Shown: positions 16,708-24,936, numbered from the stretch's first letter. The stretch: 29,522 nucleotides of DNA from an uncultured Acetatifactor sp. (GCA_910586835.1 CAJUJU010000051.1:1-29522); one strand, 5' to 3'. Program-made: numbers and translations. Notes: generated by a model not told the origin, from the letters alone.

Positions 16708-17019
16708 TTATACAAACTTCACTGCCGTACCGTAGGCCATGACCTCCGCTGCTCCCTGCATCACGGAAGCGGAACTGTAACGCATGTTCACCACTGCGTC
16801 AGCCCCCATCGCTTCCGCCTCTTCCACCATACGCTTGGTAGCAAGCGCCCTGGCGTCATTCATCATTTCGGTATATGCCTTCAGTTCACCGCCTACCAGC
16901 GTCTTAAAGCTCTGTGTGATATCGCGCCCCAGATTTTTGCTCTGGATTGTGCTGCCCTTTACCAGACCCAGCATCTCAAAGTTTTTACCCGCAATGTAAT
17001 CAGTAGTTACTAAGATCAT
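16708..17019 (-). CDS. YbjQ/UPF0145 family protein
   Basis: This is a 103-residue cytoplasmic protein of the YbjQ (UPF0145) family, described as putative heavy-metal-binding and known to form pentamers. Typical features are the start MILVTTDYIAGK, the central GRDITQSFKTLVGGEL segment, helical MNDARALATKRMVEEAEAMG, and the DAVVNMRYSSASV strand with a terminal AYGTAVK. The full family length is present. It overlaps the upstream membrane protein gene by 20 bp, so the two form an operon. The biochemical role of the family is not settled. Confidence 0.93.
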   Translation of the reverse strand: MILVTTDYIAGKNFEMLGLVKGSTIQSKNLGRDITQSFKTLVGGELKAYTEMMNDARALATKRMVEEAEAMGADAVVNMRYSSASVMQGAAEVMAYGTAVKFV

Positions 17020-17230
17020 CCTCTTCTCCGCTCCTTATCTCTTTGATTCTTTCCGCCAGGACAAAAATACAGACCCCCGTAAGTAAAATCGGCGCAAGTC
17101 CAAACAGCAGTTTCAGCGCTGCCGGCATCGGCATAAAAATACAAGTCACAAAAAAGCCCACATAATACATAACCATAAGAACTGTAATGACGATAGGCGC
17201 AATCATTTTTCTGCTGTGTCTGTCCTCCAT
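17000..17230 (-). CDS. Small two-helix membrane protein
   Basis: This is a 76-residue protein with two predicted membrane helices (about 10-33 and 38-58) and a charged C-terminal tail (AERIKEIRSGEEDD). ATG 17230 has an AGGAGG site. It overlaps the YbjQ-family gene start by 20 bp, which suggests translational coupling and a linked role, perhaps membrane recruitment of the YbjQ pentamer (inference). I do not recognise a named family. Confidence 0.75.
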   Translation of the reverse strand: MEDRHSRKMIAPIVITVLMVMYYVGFFVTCIFMPMPAALKLLFGLAPILLTGVCIFVLAERIKEIRSGEEDDLSNY

Positions 17231-17287
17231 ACCGCTGCCTCCTGTTGAATTTACCTGTATCGAGCCGCCCCTGCCCTGATTAATGTC

Positions 17288-17316
17288 AGTATATCATAGT
17301 TGCACGCCTGCGTAAA
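17288..17316 (-). promoter_or_regulatory. Predicted promoter of the membrane protein-YbjQ operon
   Basis: TTTACG (17311-17316), a 17-bp spacer and TATACT (17288-17293) lie on the minus strand, about 60 bp before the first start codon. Confidence 0.5.
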
Positions 17317-17462
17317 TATGTTTCTGTTGATGTTTAAACAGCACTTTTCCCTTCCTGCCCGATTTATTTTGTGTTATACTTTATTATGGATTTTTCCTTC
17401 CGGAAGAATCAACCACACCAAAATAAGGGGCTCAAAGAAATTCAGAAAGGAAAACAGAGACA

Positions 17463-18476
17463 ATGAAAAAATTTTTAATACTGCCCGCTGTCATAATGTT
17501 GCTTGGCTCCCTTGCAGGATGCGCCAAACAACCTGCCGCTGAGGAAGAATCAGAAATTCCGCAGTTGATAGAAAGCACTGCTCCAATACTGGCTGCCGGG
17601 GATACCGTCACAATTGACAATACCTGTGAATTCCATGTCAATCAGATTGAAATAACAGAACATCCGGAGTACTATTATGATGCGCGCCAGGGCAAAACTT
17701 ATGTGGATTTCTGCATTACCTATCAGCACCTTGCGGACTATAACATTAATGCAGATCAAATCATGGAAGGAAAACTGATTTACTCCGGTCTGTATGAATA
17801 CGGATTTGACGGTATCGTACAGGAGGAAGAGGAACCGGTAACCTGGAATCGTGCACATACCATAGAAATGAAGCAGTCGGATACCAGGCAGATACATTAC
17901 TTTTTCACTGTTCCAAAGGAACTGCAGGAGAGTACGCGCATGGTCGAGCTTCATGTGAATATACGCGGAAATGATTACCGGATCATTGTAAGAGATGGCG
18001 AAACGGGAATCGTTCCCGGCAGAGAAGACAGCAGTACATCCGTCAAAGATTCCGGTGACGTTGCGGACGGCGAAATAGTGGTGACGGATAATATGGAATT
18101 CTATGTGGAGTATTCAGAATTTACAAGAGATGTAATACCTCCGAACCGAGGCTCGGGATACAACCACTACGCTGCTGAAGACGGAACAATCCTTTTAGAT
18201 TTGTGCATTGCCTGTACAAACAGGGGAACCGAAAAGATTACCGCAAACAAAGCAGTTGTTTCCGCCGATCTGAAACAGGCAGAAGCAAGTACCCATGCAG
18301 CGGAGGAAAATAATCGGAGTACGTTTGAATCGCCAAGCCTTGTGAATATCCTGCCATTATGTACGGAATATATCCACTGTATATTCCAGCTCCCCGAGGA
18401 CATGGCAACAAATGATGAACCGCTGACGATCTCCTTCAAGGTAGACGGCAACAAATATACATACACCGTGAAATAG
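17463..18476 (+). CDS. Lipoprotein with two DUF4352/telokin-like domains
   Basis: This is a 337-residue exported lipoprotein. The signal peptide ends LAGC (Cys20). Two beta-sandwich-like halves follow, at about 46-190 and 205-337. Each opens with a similar phrase (VTIDNTCEFHVNQIEIT; IVVTDNMEFYVEYSEFT), continues with a YVDFCITY or LLDLCIAC strand, and closes with a FFTVPKEL or IFQLPEDM segment. This is the usual organisation of secreted DUF4352-type immunoglobulin-like domains. ATG 17463 has an AAAGGA site. It is a single-gene unit facing the M56 sensor gene across a shared terminator. Its role is unknown, possibly at the cell surface. Confidence 0.82.
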   Translation: MKKFLILPAVIMLLGSLAGCAKQPAAEEESEIPQLIESTAPILAAGDTVTIDNTCEFHVNQIEITEHPEYYYDARQGKTYVDFCITYQHLADYNINADQIMEGKLIYSGLYEYGFDGIVQEEEEPVTWNRAHTIEMKQSDTRQIHYFFTVPKELQESTRMVELHVNIRGNDYRIIVRDGETGIVPGREDSSTSVKDSGDVADGEIVVTDNMEFYVEYSEFTRDVIPPNRGSGYNHYAAEDGTILLDLCIACTNRGTEKITANKAVVSADLKQAEASTHAAEENNRSTFESPSLVNILPLCTEYIHCIFQLPEDMATNDEPLTISFKVDGNKYTYTVK

Positions 18477-18574
18477 CGCCTGAACCTTCTCTCCAACATA
18501 CCGCTTATCCGCTTCCCGCACAGACGGCTTCTTTTATGGCTTCCGACATTGGATATCTTTGCCGCCATGATATA

Positions 18575-18604
18575 GAGGCCAAAAGCACTCCGGCTTTTGG
18601 CCTC
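18575..18604. terminator. Bidirectional terminator between lipoprotein and M56 genes
   Basis: A perfect 11-bp inverted repeat GAGGCCAAAAG...CTTTTGGCCTC (18575-18585 with 18594-18604) has an 8-nt loop. It lies between two convergent genes. T runs are short, so termination strength is moderate. Confidence 0.65.
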
Positions 18605-18605
18605 T

Positions 18606-18715
18606 TGAACATCTGCGAGCAGGAATAGCTCCGCTGCGTAATTCGCTCGTCAATCCTTCGCACTACGCTGTTCGTGCAGGCAGTAAAATTCTTGTGGCAA
18701 ATTAACTGTACCGCC
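18606..18715. other. Structured spacer, possible dispersed repeat
   Basis: This 110-bp stretch between the terminator and the M56 stop is dense in short inverted repeats: GAGC-N7-GCTC near 18617, GCG-N5-CGC, and GCAC-N10-GTGC near 18659. It is not AT-rich like other spacers here. I see no gene in it. It may be a copy of a genome-wide intergenic repeat, but there is no second copy in this window. Confidence 0.3.
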
Positions 18716-21271
18716 TCACCTGACCTCCCGGATCTCACCGAAATCAAAGGTCATCCCGCCGCCGGCGCCCCAGCCCGGCACCACCTCTGCCTCCAGGGTC
18801 GGCATGGCGTCTTCATACTGCGGCATGGCGATACCCTCCTCAAGGTATCCTACCTCCACCTGCAGCGTAATTTTGTCCCCAAGCACAAAGTGAGAAATCA
18901 TCCCTGTTTCCAGACCCACAATGTCCGCATCCGGAAGCTTTGCAGCCGCCAGTTCCTTCCCGCTGCGGCTGTCGGACAGAATCAACTCTCCCGTCTCCCC
19001 GTCATAGGAAAAGTCAATGCACTGACCCAAAAGCTGTGCATAGTCGTCCAAATCAAATACACTATCCATCAGAGTACCTGTATCATACTGCTGCAGCACA
19101 TGCAGTTCCTGCGCGTCCACCCCGGTTCCCGTATAGATGTTCAACGCCACCTGCAGCTGCCTGTCCCCCTCATTCCAGTAGCATTCCGGCAAAAGAGAAC
19201 GGGGAGAGGTATAAATCCAGTCAAAATAATTCACATCGTCACCGATCTCTATAGCTACTCCCTCACCGGAGCACTCCTCGTCATTATACCCGTACAGCTT
19301 GATCTTTTTTTCCGGAATTTCACCGATACAGATAATATCGCTCCAGTCCGGATCATCGTTCACGGAAAGATGCCGACTTCTTACCTCGTCCCAGTCCAGC
19401 AGAGAAAAACGCCAGGCCGAATTCACCTTATAATCTCCCGGGATCCAGATTCCCTGTCCGCTGTACAGCATACTCAGCTTAATCGTCACATTGTCCCTGG
19501 TAAAATGAAGCAGCAGATCCGTCACGCCGTCTCCTGCCTCGAAGTCCTCCCACCCGGTGAGCGGGCTGCTTAACCGGGACAAGGCTCCGGTACTCCAGGT
19601 ATTCAGCACCTCTACCTCCACCGCCTCCTCCGCCAGATTCAACAGCATCATTGCCGCCTCCTCAGGTTCAAAAAGAGGACGATACTGCATGCTGGAGCTC
19701 AAGGCCGCCGTCAGACACAGATCCTGACCTGCCTCGTTTGCACTGTAATCCATCCTTGTTCCGCTGATGGACGCAAGATAGCTGCCCTCCCCGTCGCTGT
19801 ATACGTCGTAAGCTTCCGCGAATTCCTCCCCGGAGGAAATATTGTCGTAAAAGATCAGTTCCTCCGAGACAACTCTGTAATCTTCGCCCTGAAGCTCATA
19901 AGACAGCTTTTCCTTCCAGACTGTCACCCGGGGTTCCGAGGTCCAGGCATAATAAATGATCTCCGCCTGCCCCTCCTCCATTGTCCTCACCAGCACATCT
20001 TTCTCCGGATCCCGGGGCCAGGGGCTGGATTCTCCGAAACTGTACTGTCCCTCCGAGCCGAAAAGCAGTTCCCTTTCCTTCAGCCGGGAGATCAGTTCCT
20101 CTCCGGCCAGACCGGCAATCGCGTTGCCGTCTCTGGAGACAAAAGCCTGCGCCCACTTACTGATAAAGGCAAAGCGCAATGAATCCCCGTCGCCGGAACC
20201 TTCTGTGTTTCCCGCCTCCAAAATGCCGTCGGAAACATTTCCGTTCTCCACGCCGGAGACACCCTTCCCAGGGTTGCCGCCCTCTGCACCGGGCTCCTCC
20301 GGGTTCACCCAGACGATTCCGTCAGGCTTCTCCTCTCTTACCGGATCCGTCAAAAAACAGACTCCAGCCACAATACAGGCCGCTGCGGCTGCCATCACCA
20401 CCCAGAACGCCGGTTTCTTATAATTTACCACAGACCGTATCCTGTCCTTCACTCCCACCTCTCCGAAGGCCAGAGGGCAGGCTATCACGGTACGTTTCTT
20501 CAGACTACACTCCAGGAGAGCTTCCGAATAAGCCCTTTTCTGTGCGGAGTCGTATTCCCTGATTACCCTCTCGTCACAGGCCAGCTCCATATCCTTGCAG
20601 AATAAAGCATAGGCCGCCCAGCACAGCGGATGGAACCAGTAGACAGCCAGCAGAAAATATCCCAGAATCTTCCACAGATGATCCCGGCGTGCAAGATGTG
20701 CTTTCTCATGGGCTATGACCGGTTCCCGCATTCCCTCCGGCATTTGAACCGGCAGATAGATCCGGGCCCGAAGCACGCCGAAGACAAACGGCGTATCCAC
20801 AAACTCGCTGAGATATACCGGTTCCTCAAGCCGCACCGCCGTCCTGAGCTTCCACCGCAGCCGCCCATATCCTGCTCCTGCATAGAGCAGCATGCCCAAA
20901 GCGCCTGCCGCCCAAAGCACACCGGCAATAAAAAGCACGACCTGCAGCGGATTAACACTGTCCCCCGGCTGCGGCGTGAAAGACTCCCGCAGCATGGGAT
21001 TCACCACGTTATCCACCAGCCTGATGCCGCTGTCGATGACAGGCCGCTCCGAAAAAAGCACTTCCTGCCGGACGGTCTCCCCGCTGGGAATCAGACTGAA
21101 AACACTCTCCAGGGAAACGGGACAGGCCAGCCGCACTGCCACCAGCCCCCACAAAAGGCAGACAATCCACTTCGGCGCCCTTTTCAGCAAAATCCGCAAT
21201 ACCATAACTGCCAGAATCAGCCATCCGGCAGTAATACTCATATTAAACAATTTTAAAAATATCTCCTGCAT
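18716..21271 (-). CDS. BlaR1/MecR1-type M56 sensor metallopeptidase with large extracellular domain
   Basis: This is an 851-residue membrane protein. Helices lie at about 12-30, 35-52, 110-132, 201-223 and 288-306. The M56 zinc site is HEKAH (188-192), with the third ligand probably Glu229 in MELACDERV. Beyond residue 310 is a roughly 540-residue extracellular part that is not a penicillin-binding sensor: I see no SxxK/KTG arrangement. Instead it resembles NTF2-like and DUF-type domains (FAFISKWAQAFVSRDG). ATG 21271 lies 16 bp after the BlaI-type gene, so the pair forms an operon. By family logic it cleaves the repressor when a signal is sensed outside. The signal is unknown. Confidence 0.92.
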   Translation of the reverse strand: MQEIFLKLFNMSITAGWLILAVMVLRILLKRAPKWIVCLLWGLVAVRLACPVSLESVFSLIPSGETVRQEVLFSERPVIDSGIRLVDNVVNPMLRESFTPQPGDSVNPLQVVLFIAGVLWAAGALGMLLYAGAGYGRLRWKLRTAVRLEEPVYLSEFVDTPFVFGVLRARIYLPVQMPEGMREPVIAHEKAHLARRDHLWKILGYFLLAVYWFHPLCWAAYALFCKDMELACDERVIREYDSAQKRAYSEALLECSLKKRTVIACPLAFGEVGVKDRIRSVVNYKKPAFWVVMAAAAACIVAGVCFLTDPVREEKPDGIVWVNPEEPGAEGGNPGKGVSGVENGNVSDGILEAGNTEGSGDGDSLRFAFISKWAQAFVSRDGNAIAGLAGEELISRLKERELLFGSEGQYSFGESSPWPRDPEKDVLVRTMEEGQAEIIYYAWTSEPRVTVWKEKLSYELQGEDYRVVSEELIFYDNISSGEEFAEAYDVYSDGEGSYLASISGTRMDYSANEAGQDLCLTAALSSSMQYRPLFEPEEAAMMLLNLAEEAVEVEVLNTWSTGALSRLSSPLTGWEDFEAGDGVTDLLLHFTRDNVTIKLSMLYSGQGIWIPGDYKVNSAWRFSLLDWDEVRSRHLSVNDDPDWSDIICIGEIPEKKIKLYGYNDEECSGEGVAIEIGDDVNYFDWIYTSPRSLLPECYWNEGDRQLQVALNIYTGTGVDAQELHVLQQYDTGTLMDSVFDLDDYAQLLGQCIDFSYDGETGELILSDSRSGKELAAAKLPDADIVGLETGMISHFVLGDKITLQVEVGYLEEGIAMPQYEDAMPTLEAEVVPGWGAGGGMTFDFGEIREVR

Positions 21272-21287
21272 ATTCTGTCCTCCAAAG

Positions 21288-21689
21288 CTATCCCTTGCTT
21301 TCCTCCTGCAAATCCGACAACTTTTCTTCCTCTCCCGCCAGCTTATCCAGCATCTGGCGAATCTCTGTCACGTCCTCCCGCGACAGGCGCCTGCGTTTTG
21401 TAAATGCCGCAATAAAGGCAGGTATGGAGCCCTCGAAGGTTTTTTCCATCAGCTCCTCGATCTCTGCCGCCTGCACCTCGTCCTTGGATACCAGAGAGGT
21501 CACAACGGCATTTTCGTTTTTTACAACCCCTCTCTCCGACAATCTCTTGATGACGGTATAGGTGGTAGTACGACTCCAGCCCAGCCTTTCATTGCAAAGT
21601 CTGGCCAGCTTCGTGCTGTTGATGGGCTCATTCTCCCACAGTATCAGACAAAAACGATATTCACTTTCAAAAACCTTTGGCGTACCCAT
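21288..21689 (-). CDS. BlaI/MecI/CopY-family transcriptional repressor
   Basis: This is a 133-residue winged-helix repressor. The DNA-binding part is at 1-75 (LILWENEPINSTKLARLCNE, then LGWSRTTTYTVIKRLSERGVV). The C-terminal dimerisation helices follow (IEELMEKTFEGSIPAFIAAF, ITEIRQML-like). It is the normal partner of the downstream M56 peptidase. ATG 21689 has an AAAGGAG site; a start seven codons upstream lacks one. An operator-like dyad overlaps its promoter, so autoregulation is likely. Confidence 0.94.
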   Translation of the reverse strand: MGTPKVFESEYRFCLILWENEPINSTKLARLCNERLGWSRTTTYTVIKRLSERGVVKNENAVVTSLVSKDEVQAAEIEELMEKTFEGSIPAFIAAFTKRRRLSREDVTEIRQMLDKLAGEEEKLSDLQEESKG

Positions 21690-21764
21690 TTTCGCAGCTC
21701 CTTTCCCCACGGCAAAATCCTCGTTTCACCGGAATCCTTTTATTTTTCCCAAACATACAAAAAT

Positions 21765-21818
21765 AAGACTAATGCATTAGACTGCTTTCAGTCTAACGCA
21801 TTAGTCTTGCTTTGTCAA
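21765..21818 (-). promoter_or_regulatory. Promoter overlapped by paired BlaI-type operator dyads
   Basis: On the minus strand TTGACA (21813-21818), a 17-bp spacer and TAGACT (21790-21795) form a promoter. Two dyads, 21767-21782 and 21791-21806, each carry a CTAATGCATTAG-like palindrome; the second has one change. Together they make a 20-bp inverted repeat with a 4-nt loop. One dyad covers the -10 box and the other covers the transcription start. This is a typical layout for a self-repressed BlaI-M56 operon. Confidence 0.82.
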
Positions 21819-21857
21819 CCCTGTTTACAACATTATAAAGCTCTCGCCACAATTTTG

Positions 21858-22496
21858 CTATACCGTGCCCTTCTGCAGCTTTCCGTTGAGCTTCCCATAG
21901 ATCCACTCCACCATCCACGGCTCCGTGCAGGCCTTCAGCGCTTCCTCCAGAGAGAACCATTTCACCCCGCTGTTTTCATCCGGCTTCACGCGAAGCACCT
22001 CCTGCTCGTCCGCCTCCAGCAGATAGGTAAGGTTCAAATGCAGATGAGAGGGCACATAGCTGCCCCGCTTGATATGTCCGTCCACGGTCAGGATCTCAAG
22101 AGAAAAAATCTCCTCCGAAACGGCCTTGATATTTTGAACGCCCGTCTCCTCCATGGCCTCACGCACGGCCACCTTCAGCAGATCCTCCTCGCCATCCGCA
22201 TGTCCCCCGGTCCAGGCCCAGGAATGATAGATATTATGATACACCATCAATACCTTTGTATGCTCTCTGTTTAAAAGCCAGGAGGATGCCGTAAAATGTG
22301 CCGTCCGGTTACCCCGGGTCAAAAGATCGGACTCCGCATCCAGCAAGTGCAGCATGACGCTTCTGTCGTTTTCTTCCTGCTCGTTACAGGGAAGATAAGT
22401 CCGTATTGCTTCTTTCAAATTGTTCATTGTATCATGTGCACAGTCCGCACATGCTTGGATGGCCTTTGGGCCGCCTTCTTTCTCAAACAAGCACAT
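21858..22496 (-). CDS. Nudix hydrolase
   Basis: This is a 212-residue hydrolase of nucleoside diphosphate-linked substrates. A complete Nudix box spans about residues 98-120: GHADGEE, then VREAMEETGV, with the expected R-E and E-E positions. The segment before it (HFTASSWLLN) and after it (HLHLNLTYLLEA) matches IDI-like or 8-oxo-type Nudix enzymes, so the substrate is open. ATG 22496 has a GGAG site at a slightly long distance. Met24 (22427) is the more common family start but has no ribosome site. The extra N-terminus carries Cys16 and Cys19. Confidence 0.9.
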   Translation of the reverse strand: MCLFEKEGGPKAIQACADCAHDTMNNLKEAIRTYLPCNEQEENDRSVMLHLLDAESDLLTRGNRTAHFTASSWLLNREHTKVLMVYHNIYHSWAWTGGHADGEEDLLKVAVREAMEETGVQNIKAVSEEIFSLEILTVDGHIKRGSYVPSHLHLNLTYLLEADEQEVLRVKPDENSGVKWFSLEEALKACTEPWMVEWIYGKLNGKLQKGTV

Positions 22497-22538
22497 TTTT
22501 CATACACTCCTTCGCAATTTGCGTCAGGCTTCAGCAGC

Positions 22539-22606
22539 CCTCCGCTCTGAATCGGACTGCTGCCTGCACTTTCCTCCGCTCTGAATCAGACTGCTGCCTG
22601 CATTTT
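22539..22606. repeat. Two tandem 34-bp direct repeats between Nudix and rubrerythrin genes
   Basis: Units 22539-22572 and 22573-22606 differ at two positions. A partial third unit starts at 22607. They lie just upstream of the Nudix ribosome site and just downstream of rubrerythrin. The element is non-coding as far as I can see. Confidence 0.85.
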
Positions 22607-22640
22607 CTTCCGCTTCGGGTTTCGCTTTTGGGTCTGGAAA

Positions 22641-23186
22641 TCAGAAATTCTCCGCGTGAACCTCAAAATATGCCTGGGGATGGCTGCACACAGGACAGAG
22701 CTCAGGCGCTTCGGTTCCCACAATGATATGTCCGCAATTGCGGCACTCCCACACCTTAACCTCGCTTTTCTTGAATACCTCCTGCATTTCCACATTCTTC
22801 AGCAGGGCGCGGTAACGCTCCTCGTGGTGCTTCTCGATTTCAGCCACCATGCGGAACTTCGCCGCCAGCTCCGCAAAGCCTTCCTTCTCCGCCGTCTCCG
22901 CAAAGCCTGCGTACATATCGGTCCACTCAAAATTTTCACCGTTTGCCGCCGCAGCAAGGTTTTCAGCGGTGCTTCCGATTCCGCTCAGCTCCTTGAACCA
23001 CATCTTCGCGTGCTCTTTCTCATTGTCAGCTGTCTTCAGGAAAAGCGCCGCAATCTGCTCATAGCCCTCCTTCTTGGCCTTGGACGCAAAATAAGTATAC
23101 TTGTTCCTCGCCTGTGACTCTCCGGCGAAAGCCGCCTCCAGATTCTTTTCCGTCTGTGTACCTGCATAGGGATTTTTCTGGTTCAT
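22641..23186 (-). CDS. rbr: Rubrerythrin
   Basis: This is a 181-residue cytoplasmic non-haem iron protein that reduces hydrogen peroxide in anaerobes. The N-terminal ferritin-like domain has the diiron ligands in FAGESQARNKY, DNEKEH and EIEKHHEERY. The C-terminal rubredoxin-like domain has CRNCG (148/151) and CPVC (164/167), giving the FeS4 centre. The length is normal. ATG 23186 has an AGGAGG site, and the in-frame extension upstream is promoter DNA. A Fur-family-type operator lies over its transcription start, so peroxide control is likely. Confidence 0.97.
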   Translation of the reverse strand: MNQKNPYAGTQTEKNLEAAFAGESQARNKYTYFASKAKKEGYEQIAALFLKTADNEKEHAKMWFKELSGIGSTAENLAAAANGENFEWTDMYAGFAETAEKEGFAELAAKFRMVAEIEKHHEERYRALLKNVEMQEVFKKSEVKVWECRNCGHIIVGTEAPELCPVCSHPQAYFEVHAENF

Positions 23187-23224
23187 TCCTCTGTCCTCCT
23201 GTAATTGTTTTATAAAATAAATAA

Positions 23225-23267
23225 TAGGAATCATTCCTAATATAAATAATTTCCATGATAATGTCAA
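23225..23267 (-). promoter_or_regulatory. Rubrerythrin promoter with Fur/PerR-like operator
   Basis: TTGACA (23262-23267), a 17-bp spacer and TATATT (23239-23244) lie on the minus strand. A perfect 7-1-7 palindrome, TAGGAAT-N-ATTCCTA (23225-23239), overlaps the end of the -10 box and the start site. The 7-1-7 layout is typical of Fur-family operators, and PerR is the expected regulator. Confidence 0.8.
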
Positions 23268-23274
23268 GAAACTT

Positions 23275-23303
23275 TTACCATCTTCCCGGAAGGATGCTAT
23301 AAT
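23275..23303 (+). promoter_or_regulatory. Promoter of the EamA transporter gene
   Basis: TTACCA (23275-23280), a 17-bp spacer and a consensus TATAAT (23298-23303) lie on the plus strand. They are back to back with the rubrerythrin promoter, with 7 bp between the two -35 boxes. Confidence 0.7.
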
Positions 23304-23330
23304 GTATCTGTTTCCTGTTCAAACTATAAA

Positions 23331-23372
23331 AAGTGCCGCAAGCAGCACTTCGAAGAACGCTCCGCATTCTTC
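23331..23372 (+). other. Two small hairpins in the EamA gene leader
   Basis: The roughly 145-nt leader holds AAGTGC-N8-GCACTT (23331-23350) and GAAGAA-N9-TTCTTC (23352-23372). Neither has a T run. No known riboswitch core was recognised. Confidence 0.4.
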
Positions 23373-23455
23373 CCCAACCACGGCGGAATTTCTTATATGA
23401 TAAAATAAGCAGAGGGAAGGCCGAAAAAAACATTTTGGGAAAAGGAGAGCAACTT

Positions 23456-24319
23456 ATGTGGCTTATCATGGCAATCCTGTCCGCTTTCTTTGCGGGAATC
23501 ACATCCATTCTCGCAAAATGCGGAATCAAAAAAACCGATTCAGACGTGGCAACAGCGATGCGAACCATCGTGGTACTGCTCTTTGCGTGGGTTATGGTCT
23601 TTATTGTCGGGTCTGCCGAAACCATTTCCGCAATATCCGCAAAGTCGCTGCTGTTTCTGATTTTGTCCGGCTTAGCCACCGGAGCATCCTGGATCTGCTA
23701 TTTCAAGGCTCTTTCCCTGGGGGACGTAAACAAGGTCGTGCCCATTGACAAATCCAGCACCGTTCTCTCCGTATTACTTGCCATCCTCCTGTTCCGGGAG
23801 ACGGCCCACCTTGCCGCCAAGCTGACCGGCACCGCACTTCTGGCTGTCGGAATCTATCTGATGATCGAACGAAAGCAAAACACCGCAAAGAACGCAAACG
23901 GCAGATGGATGCTCTATGCCATCCTGTCCGCCGTCTTTGCATCCCTCACTTCCATTTTAGCCAAGGTCGGCATAGCAGGTGTGGAATCCAACCTGGCCAC
24001 CGCAATCCGCACCTTGGTCATACTCATTATGGCCTGGCTGATCGTTTTTGGAAAAGGAAAACAGAAACAGGTCAGAGATATCGACCGAAAGGAGCTGGTC
24101 TTCATCTCCCTCTCGGGTCTTGCCACAGGCGCCTCCTGGCTGTGCTACTACTATGCCATCCAGAACGGCATTGTCAGTGTAGTCGTACCCATTGACAAAC
24201 TCAGCATTGTGATAACCGTCGCCTTTTCCAGGTTTGTATTCCGGGAAAAGCTGAGCAAAAAAGCGTTTCTCGGCCTTCTGCTCATGGTCGCCGGAACCCT
24301 TGCGATGGCACTGTTATAG
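23456..24319 (+). CDS. EamA family (DMT superfamily) transporter
   Basis: This is a 287-residue inner-membrane transporter with about ten helices arranged as two EamA repeats. The repeats are obvious in sequence: AILSAFFAGITSILAKCGI and AILSAVFASLTSILAKVGI; LSGLATGASWICYF and LSGLATGASWLCYY; and VVPIDKSS and VVPIDKLS. The N-terminal half pairs with the C-terminal half as in a gene-internal duplication. ATG 23456 follows AAAGGAG. The upstream frame is open but is leader. The substrate is unknown (metabolite or amino acid export is typical). It converges on a GNAT gene 3 bp away. Confidence 0.94.
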   Translation: MWLIMAILSAFFAGITSILAKCGIKKTDSDVATAMRTIVVLLFAWVMVFIVGSAETISAISAKSLLFLILSGLATGASWICYFKALSLGDVNKVVPIDKSSTVLSVLLAILLFRETAHLAAKLTGTALLAVGIYLMIERKQNTAKNANGRWMLYAILSAVFASLTSILAKVGIAGVESNLATAIRTLVILIMAWLIVFGKGKQKQVRDIDRKELVFISLSGLATGASWLCYYYAIQNGIVSVVVPIDKLSIVITVAFSRFVFREKLSKKAFLGLLLMVAGTLAMALL

Positions 24320-24322
24320 GGC

Positions 24323-24880
24323 TCACCATGTCCTGAATTCCCTTCTCAATATGCCGTGCCAGACGATATCGCAGATCCCCTGACTGTTGATCCCTTCCTG
24401 CCGCAGGACTCCCTCCTGCTTCATCCCGGCCTTATCCATCACACGGCCTGATTTTGGATTGTCGGAGTCATGGCAGGCCGCAATTCGGTTCACCCCCACC
24501 TCGCAGAACAGAAATGCAATCACCCGATGCAATGCCTCGGGCATGATCTCCCGCCCCCACCACTGTCTTCCCATACAATATCCTACATAAGCCGCCTCTG
24601 TTCTGTCGTTCAGCTTTAACACCGAGATGTTCCCAATTGGCTCATCCAACTCCTTCAGCACAATAGCCCAGTTGTAATATGCCTTCTCCTCATATCTCCT
24701 GCCCCAGCCAGCCAGAAGCTGTCCTGTCACATTCACGTCCGCATGGGGAGGCCAGGTCAGATATTTTGTCACCTCCGGGTCCGACGCCCAGTTCCTGTAC
24801 ATGCTCTCCGCATCCTCTTCCGTAAAGCGTCTCAGCTGTAATCTTTCCGTCTCAAGCGTCACCGTGCCTTTGTGATCCAT
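24323..24880 (-). CDS. RimJ/RimL-like GNAT acetyltransferase
   Basis: This is a 185-residue acetyltransferase. The family signature starts with LETERLQLRRFTEEDAE and a SDPEVTKYLTW segment. Then come the acetyl-CoA region GRQWWGREIMPEA, the DSDNPKSGRVMDKAGM motif, and the C-terminal QEGVLRQEG. This group acetylates protein N-termini or small amines; the target here is unknown. ATG 24880 has a GAGGAG site. Its stop lies 3 bp from that of the convergent EamA gene. Confidence 0.94.
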   Translation of the reverse strand: MDHKGTVTLETERLQLRRFTEEDAESMYRNWASDPEVTKYLTWPPHADVNVTGQLLAGWGRRYEEKAYYNWAIVLKELDEPIGNISVLKLNDRTEAAYVGYCMGRQWWGREIMPEALHRVIAFLFCEVGVNRIAACHDSDNPKSGRVMDKAGMKQEGVLRQEGINSQGICDIVWHGILRREFRTW

Positions 24881-24936
24881 TTACCCATCTCCTCTTATCA
24901 AATAATCTGCCTTTTCTGTCATACCACCCACTATAG

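Noticed and set aside
18716..21271. Beta-lactam sensor BlaR1 proper
   Set aside because: The M56 domain fits, but the extracellular part lacks penicillin-binding motifs and no beta-lactamase gene is nearby.
22539..22606. CRISPR array
   Set aside because: The two 34-bp units abut directly with no spacers, and no cas genes are present.
23310..23455. Possible riboswitch in the EamA leader
   Set aside because: Only two short hairpins were found. No conserved aptamer core and no terminator/anti-terminator pair was recognised.
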